Shown here one piece after another: positions 23,824-31,422 of a stretch of 42,455 nucleotides of DNA. Within the stretch, counting starts at the first letter, position 1. Every line of letters starts with the position of its first letter. The translations under genes were made by a program, and so were the position numbers. Below the pieces are notes generated by a model. The model worked only from the letters and a program-made list of their open reading frames with translations. It did not search any database and was not told where the DNA came from. Origin of the DNA: Dehalococcoidia bacterium (lineage in GTDB: Bacteria > Chloroflexota > Dehalococcoidia > SHXV01); contig SHXV01000008.1 of assembly GCA_009693105.1 (NCBI GenBank), positions 1-42,455 on the forward strand. The letters are read 5' to 3'.

Positions 23824-24156
23824 CTAAGTGGAAGCGGGAGTGCGCAGCTCTTCCGGGATCTCCGCGAAGAAACAGGATCGCTCGCCCGTGTGGCAGGTGG
23901 GGCCCGCGGGGGCGGCGCGGATGAGGATGGCGTCCTCATCGCAATCCGTCTTGATGCTGCGCAGCGTCAGCACGTTGCCGGAGGTGGCACCCTTGTGCCA
24001 CAGCTCCCGGCGGGAGCGGCTGTAGAACCACACCTCGCCCGACTGCAACGTCCGCCGGATCGACTCCTCATTCATGTAGCCCAGCATCAGGATGTCGCCG
24101 CTGGCGTCGTCCTGGATGATCGCCGGGATCAGCCCGTTGTCCTTGTACTCCAACAT
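23824..24156 (-). CDS. hisI: Phosphoribosyl-AMP cyclohydrolase
   Basis: This 110-aa single-domain protein (no HisE fusion) has 'GDILMLGYMNEES', 'VWFYSRSRRELWHKGATSGN', 'IKTDCDEDA' and 'CHTGERSCFF', which supply the zinc and magnesium ligands of HisI. It opens the purine ring of PR-AMP, the third histidine step. The ATG lies 2 nt after the hisF stop. The downstream hydrolase gene starts 10 nt after its own stop. Confidence 0.96.
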   Translation of the reverse strand: MLEYKDNGLIPAIIQDDASGDILMLGYMNEESIRRTLQSGEVWFYSRSRRELWHKGATSGNVLTLRSIKTDCDEDAILIRAAPAGPTCHTGERSCFFAEIPEELRTPAST

Positions 24157-24158
24157 GC

Positions 24159-24941
24159 TTAACGCTCCTCGATCTCAGTCGCCAGGGGCCGCACGGGCAC
24201 GCCGTGCCGGCCCAGGTAGTCCTTCACCGCGCCGATGCTGTACGTGCCGAAGTGGAAGATGCTGGCCGCCAGGACCGCATCGGCCCCGCCCTCCAAGATG
24301 GCAGCGCGCAGGTGCTCCGGCGTGCCCGCCCCCCCACTGGCGATGACCGGCACCGGCACCGCCTCGCTTATCGCCCGCAGCATCGGCAGGTCGTACCCTT
24401 GCAAGTGGCCGTCCGTATCCATGCTGGTCACCAGCAGCTCGCCCGCGCCCAGATCCACGACCCGCTTCGCCCATTCGACGGCATCGAGGCCCGTGGGCCG
24501 GCGCCCGCCGTGCGTGTACACCTCCCACCGCCCCTTCCCCACCTTGCGCGCATCGATGGCGACGACGATGCACTGCGCCCCGAAGCGAGCGGAGGCGCGG
24601 CCTACCAAGTCCGGCTCCGTCACGGCAGCCGTGTTGATCGAGACCTTGTCTGCCCCCTGCTCCAGCAGCATCCGTATATCGTCCTCGCTGCGGATGCCGC
24701 CGCCCACGGTGAGGGGGATGAATAACTCGTCCGCCACGCGGCGCACCATGTCGTAGACCGTCGTGCGATCCTCGTGGGACGCCGTTATGTCGAGGAATAC
24801 GATCTCGTCCGCGCCCTGCTCGTCGTAGAGGCGCGCCAGATCCACGGGGTCGCCGGCGTCGCGCAGCTCCACGAAGGAGACGCCCTTCACCACGCGGCCG
24901 TCCGCCACGTCGAAGCAGGGGATGATCCGTTTCGTCAGCAT
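24159..24941 (-). CDS. hisF: Imidazole glycerol phosphate synthase, cyclase subunit
   Basis: This 260-aa TIM barrel begins '[20 protein letters not shown]' with Asp11 as one catalytic acid; the second lies in 'VVAIDARK'. The phosphate-binding loops '[11 protein letters not shown]', 'VSINTAAV' and '[11 protein letters not shown]' are all present. It joins ammonia from HisH to PRFAR, giving imidazole glycerol phosphate and AICAR. It starts 1 nt after the hisA stop. Confidence 0.97.
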   Translation of the reverse strand: MLTKRIIPCFDVADGRVVKGVSFVELRDAGDPVDLARLYDEQGADEIVFLDITASHEDRTTVYDMVRRVADELFIPLTVGGGIRSEDDIRMLLEQGADKVSINTAAVTEPDLVGRASARFGAQCIVVAIDARKVGKGRWEVYTHGGRRPTGLDAVEWAKRVVDLGAGELLVTSMDTDGHLQGYDLPMLRAISEAVPVPVIASGGAGTPEHLRAAILEGGADAVLAASIFHFGTYSIGAVKDYLGRHGVPVRPLATEIEER

Positions 24942-24942
24942 G

Positions 24943-25671
24943 TCAGTCCGCCACCCGCTCCGCCAGTGCCCGCATCGCCTCCGGCAGCGCGATATCGCCC
25001 GTGTACAGCGCCCGCCCGATGATCGCCCCCTCTACGCCGATGTCCGCCAGCCGCAGCAGGTGCTCCACGGAGGCGATTCCCCCCGCTGCGATCACGGGCA
25101 CGCCGGCGCGCTTCACCAGCGCCTCCAGCGCCGCGTAGTTCGGCTCCGTCAGCGTGCCGTCGCGCGAGACGTCGGTGAAGATAAGCCGCCGCACGCCCAG
25201 CGCCAGCACCCGGTCCACAAACGCATCGATCGGCTCGCGCGTCTGCTCCGTCCAGCCGTTGACGGCCACCATGCCATCGCGCGCATCCACCGATACGACG
25301 ATCCCCTGCGGATGCTCCCGCGCCGCCGCCTCCACCATCGCCCCATCGGACAGCGCCGACGTGCCGATGACGACGCGTTCCGCGCCCGCGTCCAGGTAAG
25401 CGTGCACCGTCTCGATGGTACGGATGCCGCCCCCCACTTCCACCGGCGCTTCCGCCGCCCGGATGATGTCCTCGATCGCCTGGCGATTCACCGGCTGGCC
25501 GCTGCGCGCGCCGTCCAGGTCGACGACGTGCAGCCGCCCCGCTCCCAGCGCCACCCAGCGCGTGGCCGCCTCCACCGGGCTATCGGGAAACACCGTCTCT
25601 TGCGCGTAATCGCCCTGGTACAGCCGGACGCAGCGCCCATCGCGAATATCGACGGCGGGGATGATCTCCAT
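24943..25671 (-). CDS. hisA: ProFAR isomerase (HisA)
   Basis: This 242-aa TIM barrel begins '[21 protein letters not shown]' with Asp8 as catalytic acid and has 'VVDLDGA', '[10 protein letters not shown]', 'VSVDARDG' and '[12 protein letters not shown]'. It isomerises ProFAR to PRFAR, the fourth histidine step. It could also serve as PriA (HisA/TrpF), since no trpF is visible here, but sequence alone does not show this. Its ATG overlaps the hisH TGA by one base (TGATG). Confidence 0.96.
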   Translation of the reverse strand: MEIIPAVDIRDGRCVRLYQGDYAQETVFPDSPVEAATRWVALGAGRLHVVDLDGARSGQPVNRQAIEDIIRAAEAPVEVGGGIRTIETVHAYLDAGAERVVIGTSALSDGAMVEAAAREHPQGIVVSVDARDGMVAVNGWTEQTREPIDAFVDRVLALGVRRLIFTDVSRDGTLTEPNYAALEALVKRAGVPVIAAGGIASVEHLLRLADIGVEGAIIGRALYTGDIALPEAMRALAERVAD

Positions 25672-26324
25672 CAGCCCGCGCCCTCGCCCGGCCGAACGGC
25701 CTGCCCCGTCAGCGCGCGCTCCGCTATCCGCAGGAAGTTGGCGTACAGCCGAAGCCCGGCGGCGCCGCTCTTCTCCGGGTGAAACTGGGTGGCCACCAGC
25801 GACCCCCGCGCGATCACGCTGGGGAAGGTTCGCCCGTAATCCGTCTCCCCAATGATGACACTCTGGTCCTCCGGGTCCACGTAGTAGCTGTGCACGAAGT
25901 AGAAGTAGGACCCGTCCGGGATGCCCTCAAACACCGGGTGCGGCCGTAGCTCATGCACCGTGTTCCAGCCGATTTGCGGCACCTTCAGCCCTGGGGAGAA
26001 GCGCCGCACCCGGCCGGGGATGACATCGAGGCAGCGATGCTCGCCGCCCTCCTCGCTCACCGTGAACAGGGCCTGCAGCCCCATGCACACGCCCAGGAAC
26101 GGCGTGCCGCGCGCGATGACTTCTCGCACCGGCCCCACCAACCCCGATTCAGTGAGGTTGCGCATCGTGTCCGCCGCCGCGCCTACGCCGGGGAGGATGA
26201 CCGCATCCGCCGCCAGCGCATCGGCCGGGCTGGCCGTCACCGTCGCTTCATAGCCGGCGCGCGCCACCGCCCGCGCCACGCTGCGCAGGTTCCCGGCGCC
26301 GTAATCGAGGATGGCGATGTTCAT
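25671..26324 (-). CDS. hisH: Imidazole glycerol phosphate synthase, glutaminase subunit
   Basis: This 217-aa class I glutamine amidotransferase has the nucleophile Cys80 in 'FLGVCMGLQ', and His182/Glu184 in 'QFHPEKSG'. 'DYGAGNLRSV' at the start is typical of HisH. It releases ammonia from glutamine and channels it to HisF. It is the first his gene of this operon, 12 nt after the ferredoxin stop, and is translationally coupled to hisA. Confidence 0.97.
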   Translation of the reverse strand: MNIAILDYGAGNLRSVARAVARAGYEATVTASPADALAADAVILPGVGAAADTMRNLTESGLVGPVREVIARGTPFLGVCMGLQALFTVSEEGGEHRCLDVIPGRVRRFSPGLKVPQIGWNTVHELRPHPVFEGIPDGSYFYFVHSYYVDPEDQSVIIGETDYGRTFPSVIARGSLVATQFHPEKSGAAGLRLYANFLRIAERALTGQAVRPGEGAG

Positions 26325-26336
26325 CTGTCCCCTGCT

Positions 26337-26654
26337 TTAGCTGATCTTGATCGGTCCGACGCCCGGCTTGCGCACCACAACGTCGCCGCCATGCACACGG
26401 GCCTGGCAGCCCAGGCGAAAGTGCTTTGGACCGGCGGGGCCCCGCCCTTCCTCCAGCGCCCGCCGCTCACCGCGGCCCATGTCATCCAGGTGCTCCCTAC
26501 CCTCGATGACGACGGTGGCGCAGGTGGTGCAGATCGCCTGGCCGCCGCAGGTGGTGGGCCAGTAGTAGCCGGCCTCGTGCGCCGCGTCCATCAACGTATC
26601 GCCGTCGTTCGCTGCGAACTCGATACCTGACGGCTCGACCCTGATCTTCGGCAT
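26337..26654 (-). CDS. 2Fe-2S ferredoxin
   Basis: This 105-aa protein has Cys36, Cys42, Cys45 (C-x5-C-x2-C in 'CGGQAICTTC') and Cys83 in 'RLGCQARV', the ligand set of plant/adrenodoxin-like 2Fe-2S ferredoxins. It should carry single electrons to an oxygenase, P450 or similar enzyme; no such partner is adjacent. It leads the his operon, which is unusual because none of these histidine enzymes needs a ferredoxin. The ATG has a GGGAG site 4 nt upstream and a promoter at 26680-26688. Confidence 0.92.
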   Translation of the reverse strand: MPKIRVEPSGIEFAANDGDTLMDAAHEAGYYWPTTCGGQAICTTCATVVIEGREHLDDMGRGERRALEEGRGPAGPKHFRLGCQARVHGGDVVVRKPGVGPIKIS

Positions 26655-26679
26655 ATCACTCCCGTTCGAATCAGATTCC

Positions 26680-26688
26680 AGTGTAGCA
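26680..26688 (-). promoter_or_regulatory. Extended -10 promoter of the ferredoxin-his operon
   Basis: On the minus strand TGC (26688-26686) and TACACT (26685-26680) form an extended -10 element identical to the one before rpsO. The predicted start near 26673 gives a leader of about 19 nt. No clear -35 box. Confidence 0.55.
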
Positions 26689-26702
26689 TGGCGGCCCGTT
26701 CG

Positions 26703-27326
26703 CTACGCCAACGCGACGACCACCGGTATCTCCGCGCAGTGCTCCAGGATGGGGCAGCTCACGCAGTCGCGCAGCAGCTTCTGTGGCGTCCGCACCGTCC
26801 GCCGGAAGCCCGCCCGCTCGAACACCGGCAGCGACTGCGCGTTCACCAGCGCGTACAGCTCCCGGAAGCCCCGCTCCCGCGCCGCCACCTTCGTCGCCTC
26901 GATCAGGCGCAGCCCCAGCCCGCGCCCGCGGCTGCCGTCATCGACCGCCAGCGAGCGCAGCTCCGCGATCGTTCCCTCCGCGGGCGAACGCTCGACGTTG
27001 AGCAGGCGCAGGTGCCCTTCAAGGTGGTCCGCCGTCAGCCGTGTGCGCAGGCTCGCGAGCAGGCGCTCCTGCTCCACCGGCAGCCCGTACACCACGAACG
27101 AACAGCAGCCGGCGACATCGCCCGTGGCGGAGATGGCGGTGAAAAAGCGGCCTCGCCCCTCATCCGCGATCACGGCGCGGATGCCATCGGCGCCGACGGG
27201 AATGAGGGAGCCACTGCCATCGGCGCGGAAGCTCTGCCGCGCGATCAGCGTGGCGATGGCAGCGGTGTCTTCGGGCCGGCTGGCGCGAATCTCCGCCTCC
27301 ACCGCACCCGGCGCTTTCTCATCCAT
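26703..27326 (-). CDS. GNAT acetyltransferase, N-acetylglutamate-synthase-like
   Basis: This 207-aa protein has a GNAT core ('AELRSLAVDDGSRGRGLGLRLIEA', acetyl-CoA loop RGRGLG; 'ALVNAQSLPVFERAGFR') and a C-terminal 'DCVSCPILEHCAEIPVV' cysteine motif. That CxxC...C tail is seen in the short stand-alone N-acetylglutamate synthases (ArgA-like GNATs). It may therefore start arginine synthesis, but no arg gene is in the window, so the role is inference. ATG 27326 has GGGGAG 6 nt upstream; the frame continues upstream through the hairpin at 27349-27371, which argues against a longer form. Confidence 0.82.
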   Translation of the reverse strand: MDEKAPGAVEAEIRASRPEDTAAIATLIARQSFRADGSGSLIPVGADGIRAVIADEGRGRFFTAISATGDVAGCCSFVVYGLPVEQERLLASLRTRLTADHLEGHLRLLNVERSPAEGTIAELRSLAVDDGSRGRGLGLRLIEATKVAARERGFRELYALVNAQSLPVFERAGFRRTVRTPQKLLRDCVSCPILEHCAEIPVVVALA

Positions 27327-27348
27327 TTGCACTCCCCGGAATGAAAGC

Positions 27349-27371
27349 GCCCCTTCCACAGCGGAAGGGGC
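27349..27371 (-). terminator. Hairpin in the leader of the GNAT gene
   Basis: A 9-bp GC-rich stem (27349-27357 with 27363-27371; GCCCCTTCC and its complement) closes an ACAGC loop. On the minus strand it is followed by a T-containing stretch (GCTTTCATT), like a weak terminator. No gene reads into it from upstream on that strand, so it would act in the GNAT mRNA leader. Confidence 0.5.
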
Positions 27372-27547
27372 ACACAAGGTACTCAGAATTCCGCTCCGCT
27401 ACAAACCGGCCCCATGACGGACGCGAGCAGCCGTGCCGCGCAATGAGGCCCGGTGTTCCGTGGCGCGATGGTGGACGAGGTTTCGAGCGATCATCGTACT
27501 GAAAAGGCTACCGGCGCCGGCGGCATGTGTCAACTGATCCGGCGGTG

Positions 27548-27556
27548 TGCTAAAGT
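27548..27556 (+). promoter_or_regulatory. Extended -10 element before the thioesterase gene
   Basis: TGC (27548-27550) and TAAAGT (27551-27556) lie 9 nt before the ATG at 27566; the transcript would start within about 3 nt of the start codon. Confidence 0.45.
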
Positions 27557-27565
27557 CGCCTCACC

Positions 27566-27958
27566 ATGCCGAAACCGACACTGCAGGCCGGCCTGACCGC
27601 GGAGCAAACGTTCACCGTCACGGCGGGGATGGGCACGCCCCACCTGGCGAACCCCGTGCTGGCCACGCCGTTCATGATCCAGATGATGGAAAGCACCTGC
27701 CGCGAGCTGCTCACCGCGCACATGGAGGAAGGGGAGGAGTCCGTCGGCTTTCACGTCGATGTCCACCACTACGCGCCGGTGAAGATCGGCGAGCAGGTGC
27801 TGACGAAGGTGACGCTGCGCGAGTTCCGCGACGGGCGCAAAGCGTTCTTCGATGTCGCCGTCTACCACGAAGGCGGCACGAAGATCGGCGAGGGCACGCA
27901 CGAGCGCCGGATCATCCGGGTGGACCGCTTCAGCCAAAGCGCCGCCGGCCGCGGCTGA
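27566..27958 (+). CDS. Hotdog-fold thioesterase (FlK-like)
   Basis: This 130-aa protein has the hotdog pattern of the fluoroacetyl-CoA-thioesterase-like group: 'LATPFMIQMMESTCRELL', 'ESVGFHVDVHHYAPVKIGEQV', 'LREFRDGRKAFFDVAVYHEGG.KIGEGTHERRII'. The Glu in 'MMESTC' and the His in 'VDVHHYAP' are likely active-site residues. It should hydrolyse an acyl-CoA, perhaps as a clearing enzyme; the true substrate is unknown. No ribosome site is visible before the ATG, in line with a leaderless transcript. It converges with the deazaflavin-type gene (9-nt gap). Confidence 0.88.
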   Translation: MPKPTLQAGLTAEQTFTVTAGMGTPHLANPVLATPFMIQMMESTCRELLTAHMEEGEESVGFHVDVHHYAPVKIGEQVLTKVTLREFRDGRKAFFDVAVYHEGGTKIGEGTHERRIIRVDRFSQSAAGRG

Positions 27959-27967
27959 CCGCCGCTG

Positions 27968-28345
27968 CTAGCGCCCGTCCTCTAGCCGCACGCGCACAAG
28001 GGGGCTGCGCGCGATCCAGTCCTCCAGGTCGTCCTTGAACTGCGTCCAGCGTTCGCCGAGCTGGCTGGTGAAGAAGGCGCGCCGCTCCGTCACGTCCGTG
28101 ATCGGCGTCGCCGTCGCCGGGATGTCGCGCTGCAAACTCTGCTTCAGGTGGAAGGTGAAGCGCGGGTCGGCGCGCATGTTGGCGAACCAGTTCCGCCGCC
28201 GGTCCGGCGTGGCCGTGATGTACAAACCGTCGCCCTCAAGAATGAATGCGATCTCGATCCTGCGCGGCTGGCCGCTCTTGCGCCCCGTCGTCGTGATGTC
28301 GATGAGCGTGTCCTTGCTCAGCGCTGTCCGAACCGCGTCATCCAT
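27968..28345 (-). CDS. Deazaflavin (F420)-dependent nitroreductase-family protein
   Basis: This 125-aa protein matches the DDN/FDOR split-barrel family: 'DITTTGRKSGQPRRIEIAFILEGDGLYITATP', then 'RRNWFANMRADPRFTFHL'. The 'TTGRKSG..R..' motif is the typical cofactor-binding start. Family members use F420 (or flavin) to reduce quinones or nitro compounds; F420 use by this organism is an inference. ATG 28345 has AGGGGG 7 nt upstream and overlaps the rnhA stop by 8 nt. It is the last gene of the zinc ribbon-recombinase-RNase H operon. Confidence 0.88.
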   Translation of the reverse strand: MDDAVRTALSKDTLIDITTTGRKSGQPRRIEIAFILEGDGLYITATPDRRRNWFANMRADPRFTFHLKQSLQRDIPATATPITDVTERRAFFTSQLGERWTQFKDDLEDWIARSPLVRVRLEDGR

Positions 28346-29063
28346 TCCGATCCCCCTGTTCAACCGGCTCCATGTGCTTCTCGATCAGTTCCTGAGCGGT
28401 CTCGTTTCGGGACTCGATCCACCACTTCGCCGACGCTTCGGCACGAAGCGCTGCCACCGCCCGCTCAACATCGGCGCGAACCTGAACCGGATACTGACTC
28501 CGGATTGCCTCTGCCGCGGACAGCTTTTCACCGCGAATGCGACCCGCCCAGACGACCTGTTTGGGGCTGCCTTTGAGTCGAGGGGAGCCGCCCGATGACG
28601 AGACCGATGCGGCCGGCACGACAAGCACGGCGTCGCCCTCCCCCTCGAACGGCTGCCCGTCCAGCGCCGCATTGGCCAGCGCATCCGCCTCCCGGTTCAG
28701 CTCGCGCCGGACGTGGCGAACGGAGAACCGCCCGAACTGGCGCGTCAGCGCCCCCAGCGCCTGGAAGTGGGGGAGCAGGGCGGCGTTGCGCACGCGGTAG
28801 CGCCCCTCCAGCTGCCGTACAATCAGTTCCGAGTCCATGCGCAGCTCAACCTCCGCAGCCCCCAGGGAGAGCGCCGCCTCCAGTCCGGCCAGCGCCGCCC
28901 GGTATTCTGCCTGGTTGTTCGTGGCGTGGCCGATGGCCCGCCCGATCCGATAGCACACCGCGCCCGCCGGGTCCCGCACCACGCAGCCGATGGCCGCCAG
29001 GCCGGGGTTGCCCCGAGAGGCGCCATCGCTCTGCACCACCCACGTCGCATCGCCCGTCGTCAT
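28338..29063 (-). CDS. rnhA: RNase HI-like protein with C-terminal extension
   Basis: This 241-aa protein has the RNase HI catalytic quartet: Asp13 ('QSDGASRGNPG'), Glu53 ('NNQAEYRAAL'), Asp77 ('RMDSELIVRQ') and Asp127 ('READALANAAL'). It cleaves RNA in RNA-DNA hybrids. The core ends near residue 135; a further ~105 residues contain a Ser/Gly linker and an 'AEAIRSQYPVQVRADVERAVAALRAEASAKWW' helix that I do not recognise. The ATG overlaps the recombinase TGA as ATGA, so the two are translationally coupled. A second RNase H (type HII) is at 15923-16630. Confidence 0.92.
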   Translation of the reverse strand: MTTGDATWVVQSDGASRGNPGLAAIGCVVRDPAGAVCYRIGRAIGHATNNQAEYRAALAGLEAALSLGAAEVELRMDSELIVRQLEGRYRVRNAALLPHFQALGALTRQFGRFSVRHVRRELNREADALANAALDGQPFEGEGDAVLVVPAASVSSSGGSPRLKGSPKQVVWAGRIRGEKLSAAEAIRSQYPVQVRADVERAVAALRAEASAKWWIESRNETAQELIEKHMEPVEQGDRNG

Positions 29064-30490
29064 GGCCGCAGGTGGACGTGGATAGCGTCGTCGTCCACGA
29101 CAACCCGGTCGATAAGGGAGCGGAATAGCGCCTGCTTCCGATCGTCCTCCAGGGAACCCCAGCGCGTCTTCACGTCGTCCAACGCCCGGTTGCGCAACTG
29201 CTCCCGCTCCTCGTTCCCCTCCTGGCGGCGGACGCGCATCTCCACTTCCACCAACTCATCCTCCAACGCCATGCGCTCCCGGGCCAGCGCCGCGGAATCG
29301 CGCCGAAGCCGCTCCTTCGTCATCCGCCCCTGCACCGTCTGGTCAAGGAGCGCTCCGATCCGCCGGTCAAACTGAACCAGCCGCCCTCGAAGCTGCCCCG
29401 CCGCCTCCTCCGCCTCTGCCCTCACCGCCTGCTCGTTGCCGGCGCGCAGAACGGGCCGCGCCGCCCGATCCTCGTTCAGGACCTGGCAGACCTCCACTTC
29501 CAGATCGTCCGCCCGCCGGGTATGGTAGGCGCACATACTCTGGTTGGTGCGGCTCTCACATTGGTAGTAGCGGTATTCCGCCGTCATCTCCATCCCACTG
29601 CTGCGCCGCTTCCAGTGCTGGCGGCGGCTCACCCCGATCATCCGGTTGCCGCAGGCCCCGCAATAGGCCAGGCCGGAGAGGAGAAACGGCTTCCGCGGCG
29701 CCCGCTCTTCCCCCTCCGCCATGGGGCGCGCCGTGCGCCGGGCGCTCAGCCGATCCTGCACCAGCCGGAAGTCATCCGGCGAAACCAGCGCCGGGTGACT
29801 CCCCGGCACCCGCACCCCAAAGCGATTGTAGGTGCCAAGGTAGGCGCGGTTGCGCAGGATGTCCCGAATGGACACCATGCTCCAGTTGCCCCCGCGGCGC
29901 GTCTTCAGCCCTTCTTCGTTCAGCCGCCGGGAAATGAGGCGCACACCGATTCCTTCGTGCAGGTAGAGACGGTAAATGAAGCGAACGATGGTCGCCTCTT
30001 CCGGCACCAGTTCCAGCCGGCGCTTGGGCCCGACGGCATAGCCGTATGGCGGGCGACCCAGCACCTCCCCACCCACCGCCTTGCGCCGCATGGCGGCGCG
30101 CACGCGTTCCCCCACCTCCCCGCGGCGGCCATCGCCGGTCCACGCGTGCAACAGGTCCGCCAGCCCATCGCCCCCCTGGCTGACAACAACCTGCGTGCCC
30201 AGGCTCTCGATCTCGAAGAAGGAGCGCGCCGCCTCCCGCATATTCTCCCCCAGCCGATCGACGGCGCTCACGGCGACGACGACGAAGCCCTTTTCCGGTT
30301 GGCGCAGGTAAGACAGCATCTGGCGAAAGCCGGTACGGGAATCGCCGGAGGTGGCGGTATCGAGGAAAGTCGCCGCCGGTTCATACCCCTCTCTGCGGCA
30401 GAACTCCAGGAACGTCTCATTCTGGCGGGAAAGCGAATCGCCCTCAGCCCGCTCATGGGAGAACTCACGGAAGTAGCCAACCGCACGCAC
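29060..30490 (-). CDS. Large serine recombinase-family protein, atypical active site
   Basis: This 476-aa protein has the large-serine-recombinase order: resolvase domain (about 1-150), recombinase domain ('GRPPYGYAVG', 'LNEEGLKTRRGGNWSMVSIRDILRNRAYLG', about 150-270), a zinc ribbon ('LAYCGACGNRM'...'YYQCESRTNQSMCAY', about 290-345) and a long coiled coil (about 370-450). The active site is odd. Arg8 is present, but position 10, the nucleophile in the usual Y-x-R-x-S, is Phe and the serine comes one residue later (YFREFS). The DRLGR motif reads DRLGEN, so one catalytic arginine is Glu82. No att sites, cargo or other mobile genes surround it. GTG 30490 follows the zinc-ribbon stop by 11 nt; the TGA overlaps rnhA. 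Confidence 0.88.
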   Translation of the reverse strand: MRAVGYFREFSHERAEGDSLSRQNETFLEFCRREGYEPAATFLDTATSGDSRTGFRQMLSYLRQPEKGFVVVAVSAVDRLGENMREAARSFFEIESLGTQVVVSQGGDGLADLLHAWTGDGRRGEVGERVRAAMRRKAVGGEVLGRPPYGYAVGPKRRLELVPEEATIVRFIYRLYLHEGIGVRLISRRLNEEGLKTRRGGNWSMVSIRDILRNRAYLGTYNRFGVRVPGSHPALVSPDDFRLVQDRLSARRTARPMAEGEERAPRKPFLLSGLAYCGACGNRMIGVSRRQHWKRRSSGMEMTAEYRYYQCESRTNQSMCAYHTRRADDLEVEVCQVLNEDRAARPVLRAGNEQAVRAEAEEAAGQLRGRLVQFDRRIGALLDQTVQGRMTKERLRRDSAALARERMALEDELVEVEMRVRRQEGNEEREQLRNRALDDVKTRWGSLEDDRKQALFRSLIDRVVVDDDAIHVHLRP

Positions 30491-30501
30491 GCGCCCGCCC
30501 C

Positions 30502-31203
30502 CTAACCGCCCGCCAGAAAGCGTTCACAGCTGGGGCAGCGCGCCACCGCTGTTGCTGAGCGGGCCTGGGAAGCGACGCCCCCCGGGAGGTTGACCCGGCA
30601 GCCACCGCAGGCGCCGCGTTCGATGTGGACCACCGCCCGGCCCCGTCTGCGGCGGCGCAGGTCCTCGTACACGGCCAGGACATCGGCGGCGATCCGCCCC
30701 ACGGCATCGCGATGCTTCGCCTCCAGCTCCCCGATAGCGCGCTCCACGACCGTGCGCCGCTCCTCCAGCTGGGCGACCTCCGCCTGACGCTGCTCTCGCG
30801 CTTCCTGCGAGCGGGCACGCGCGGCAACGTGGGCGCCCGCCACATCCTCAACTTGCGTCATCACGGCGAGCAGCGTCTCCTCACGGGTACGGAGCTGCTT
30901 CTGCAGATTCGCCACCTCCTGCTGCAGCGTGGTCAGCTCGCGGGAGCTGACCACGCTGCCATCGTAGAGCCGGCGCTCCTCCGCCTGCAGCTTGGAGCGC
31001 ACCTCCTCCGCGCGGGTCTCCGCCTCCCGTTGGACGGAGTCCAGGTCACGCAGGTGCGATTCGCTGGTCTGGAGCGCCACCCGCGCTTCGTAGTAGGCGC
31101 CCTGATCGGCCAGGCGCATGTCCAGGTGGCGGAGCGTTGCGCGCTGCTCATCAAGCGATGTATCGAGCTCTTGCAGAACAGCGAGGTCAGCGATAGTAGG
31201 CAT
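30502..31203 (-). CDS. Coiled-coil C4 zinc-ribbon protein (DUF164/CT398-like)
   Basis: This 233-aa protein has a long N-terminal antiparallel coiled coil (about residues 1-175, rich in Glu, Arg, Gln and Leu) and a C-terminal zinc ribbon with 'CGGC' and 'CPSC' pairs. This is the layout of the CT398/HP0958/DUF164 family, whose members bind nucleic acid or act as adaptors (HP0958 links an RNA and RpoN/flagellar parts). The usual cofactor of this copy is unknown. ATG 31203 has no strong ribosome site. It heads the four-gene minus-strand operon with the recombinase, RNase HI and deazaflavin-type gene. Confidence 0.9.
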   Translation of the reverse strand: MPTIADLAVLQELDTSLDEQRATLRHLDMRLADQGAYYEARVALQTSESHLRDLDSVQREAETRAEEVRSKLQAEERRLYDGSVVSSRELTTLQQEVANLQKQLRTREETLLAVMTQVEDVAGAHVAARARSQEAREQRQAEVAQLEERRTVVERAIGELEAKHRDAVGRIAADVLAVYEDLRRRRRGRAVVHIERGACGGCRVNLPGGVASQARSATAVARCPSCERFLAGG

Positions 31204-31243
31204 AGCGGGGTCTCTGCGGTCGTGTCGTTTCGGTTAGGGTGCC

Positions 31244-31273
31244 AGTATAGGCCCGCCCCAGGGGGCCCGGCAA
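31244..31273 (-). promoter_or_regulatory. Predicted promoter of the zinc ribbon-recombinase-rnhA operon
   Basis: On the minus strand TTGCCG (31273-31268) and TATACT (31249-31244) are 18 bp apart; the predicted start is near 31237, 35 nt before the ATG. Confidence 0.6.
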
Positions 31274-31346
31274 GAACAATCAGGCGCCGGCAACGGGGAT
31301 GCGCGACCGCGCTGATGAACACTGCGTAACAGCTGCCCCCCGCGCG

Positions 31347-31375
31347 TTGACAGGGTCGGCCCCCCCTCTTAAGAT
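31347..31375 (+). promoter_or_regulatory. Strong sigma70 promoter of the pyrG operon
   Basis: TTGACA (31347-31352) and TAAGAT (31370-31375) with a 17-bp spacer; transcription should begin near 31382, 41 nt before the preferred pyrG start. Confidence 0.75.
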
Positions 31376-31422
31376 GACGAGAGCGGTGCGAAATGACCGC
31401 GGTAGCCCATATTCAGGGGCCT

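Noticed and set aside
26640-27326. Arginine biosynthesis cluster around the NAGS-like GNAT
   Set aside because: No other arg gene is present in the window; only the GNAT with the Cys motif supports the link.
29060-31203. Integrated mobile element around the serine recombinase
   Set aside because: No flanking direct repeats, tRNA target, cargo or other phage genes are seen; neighbours are tightly overlapping operon genes.
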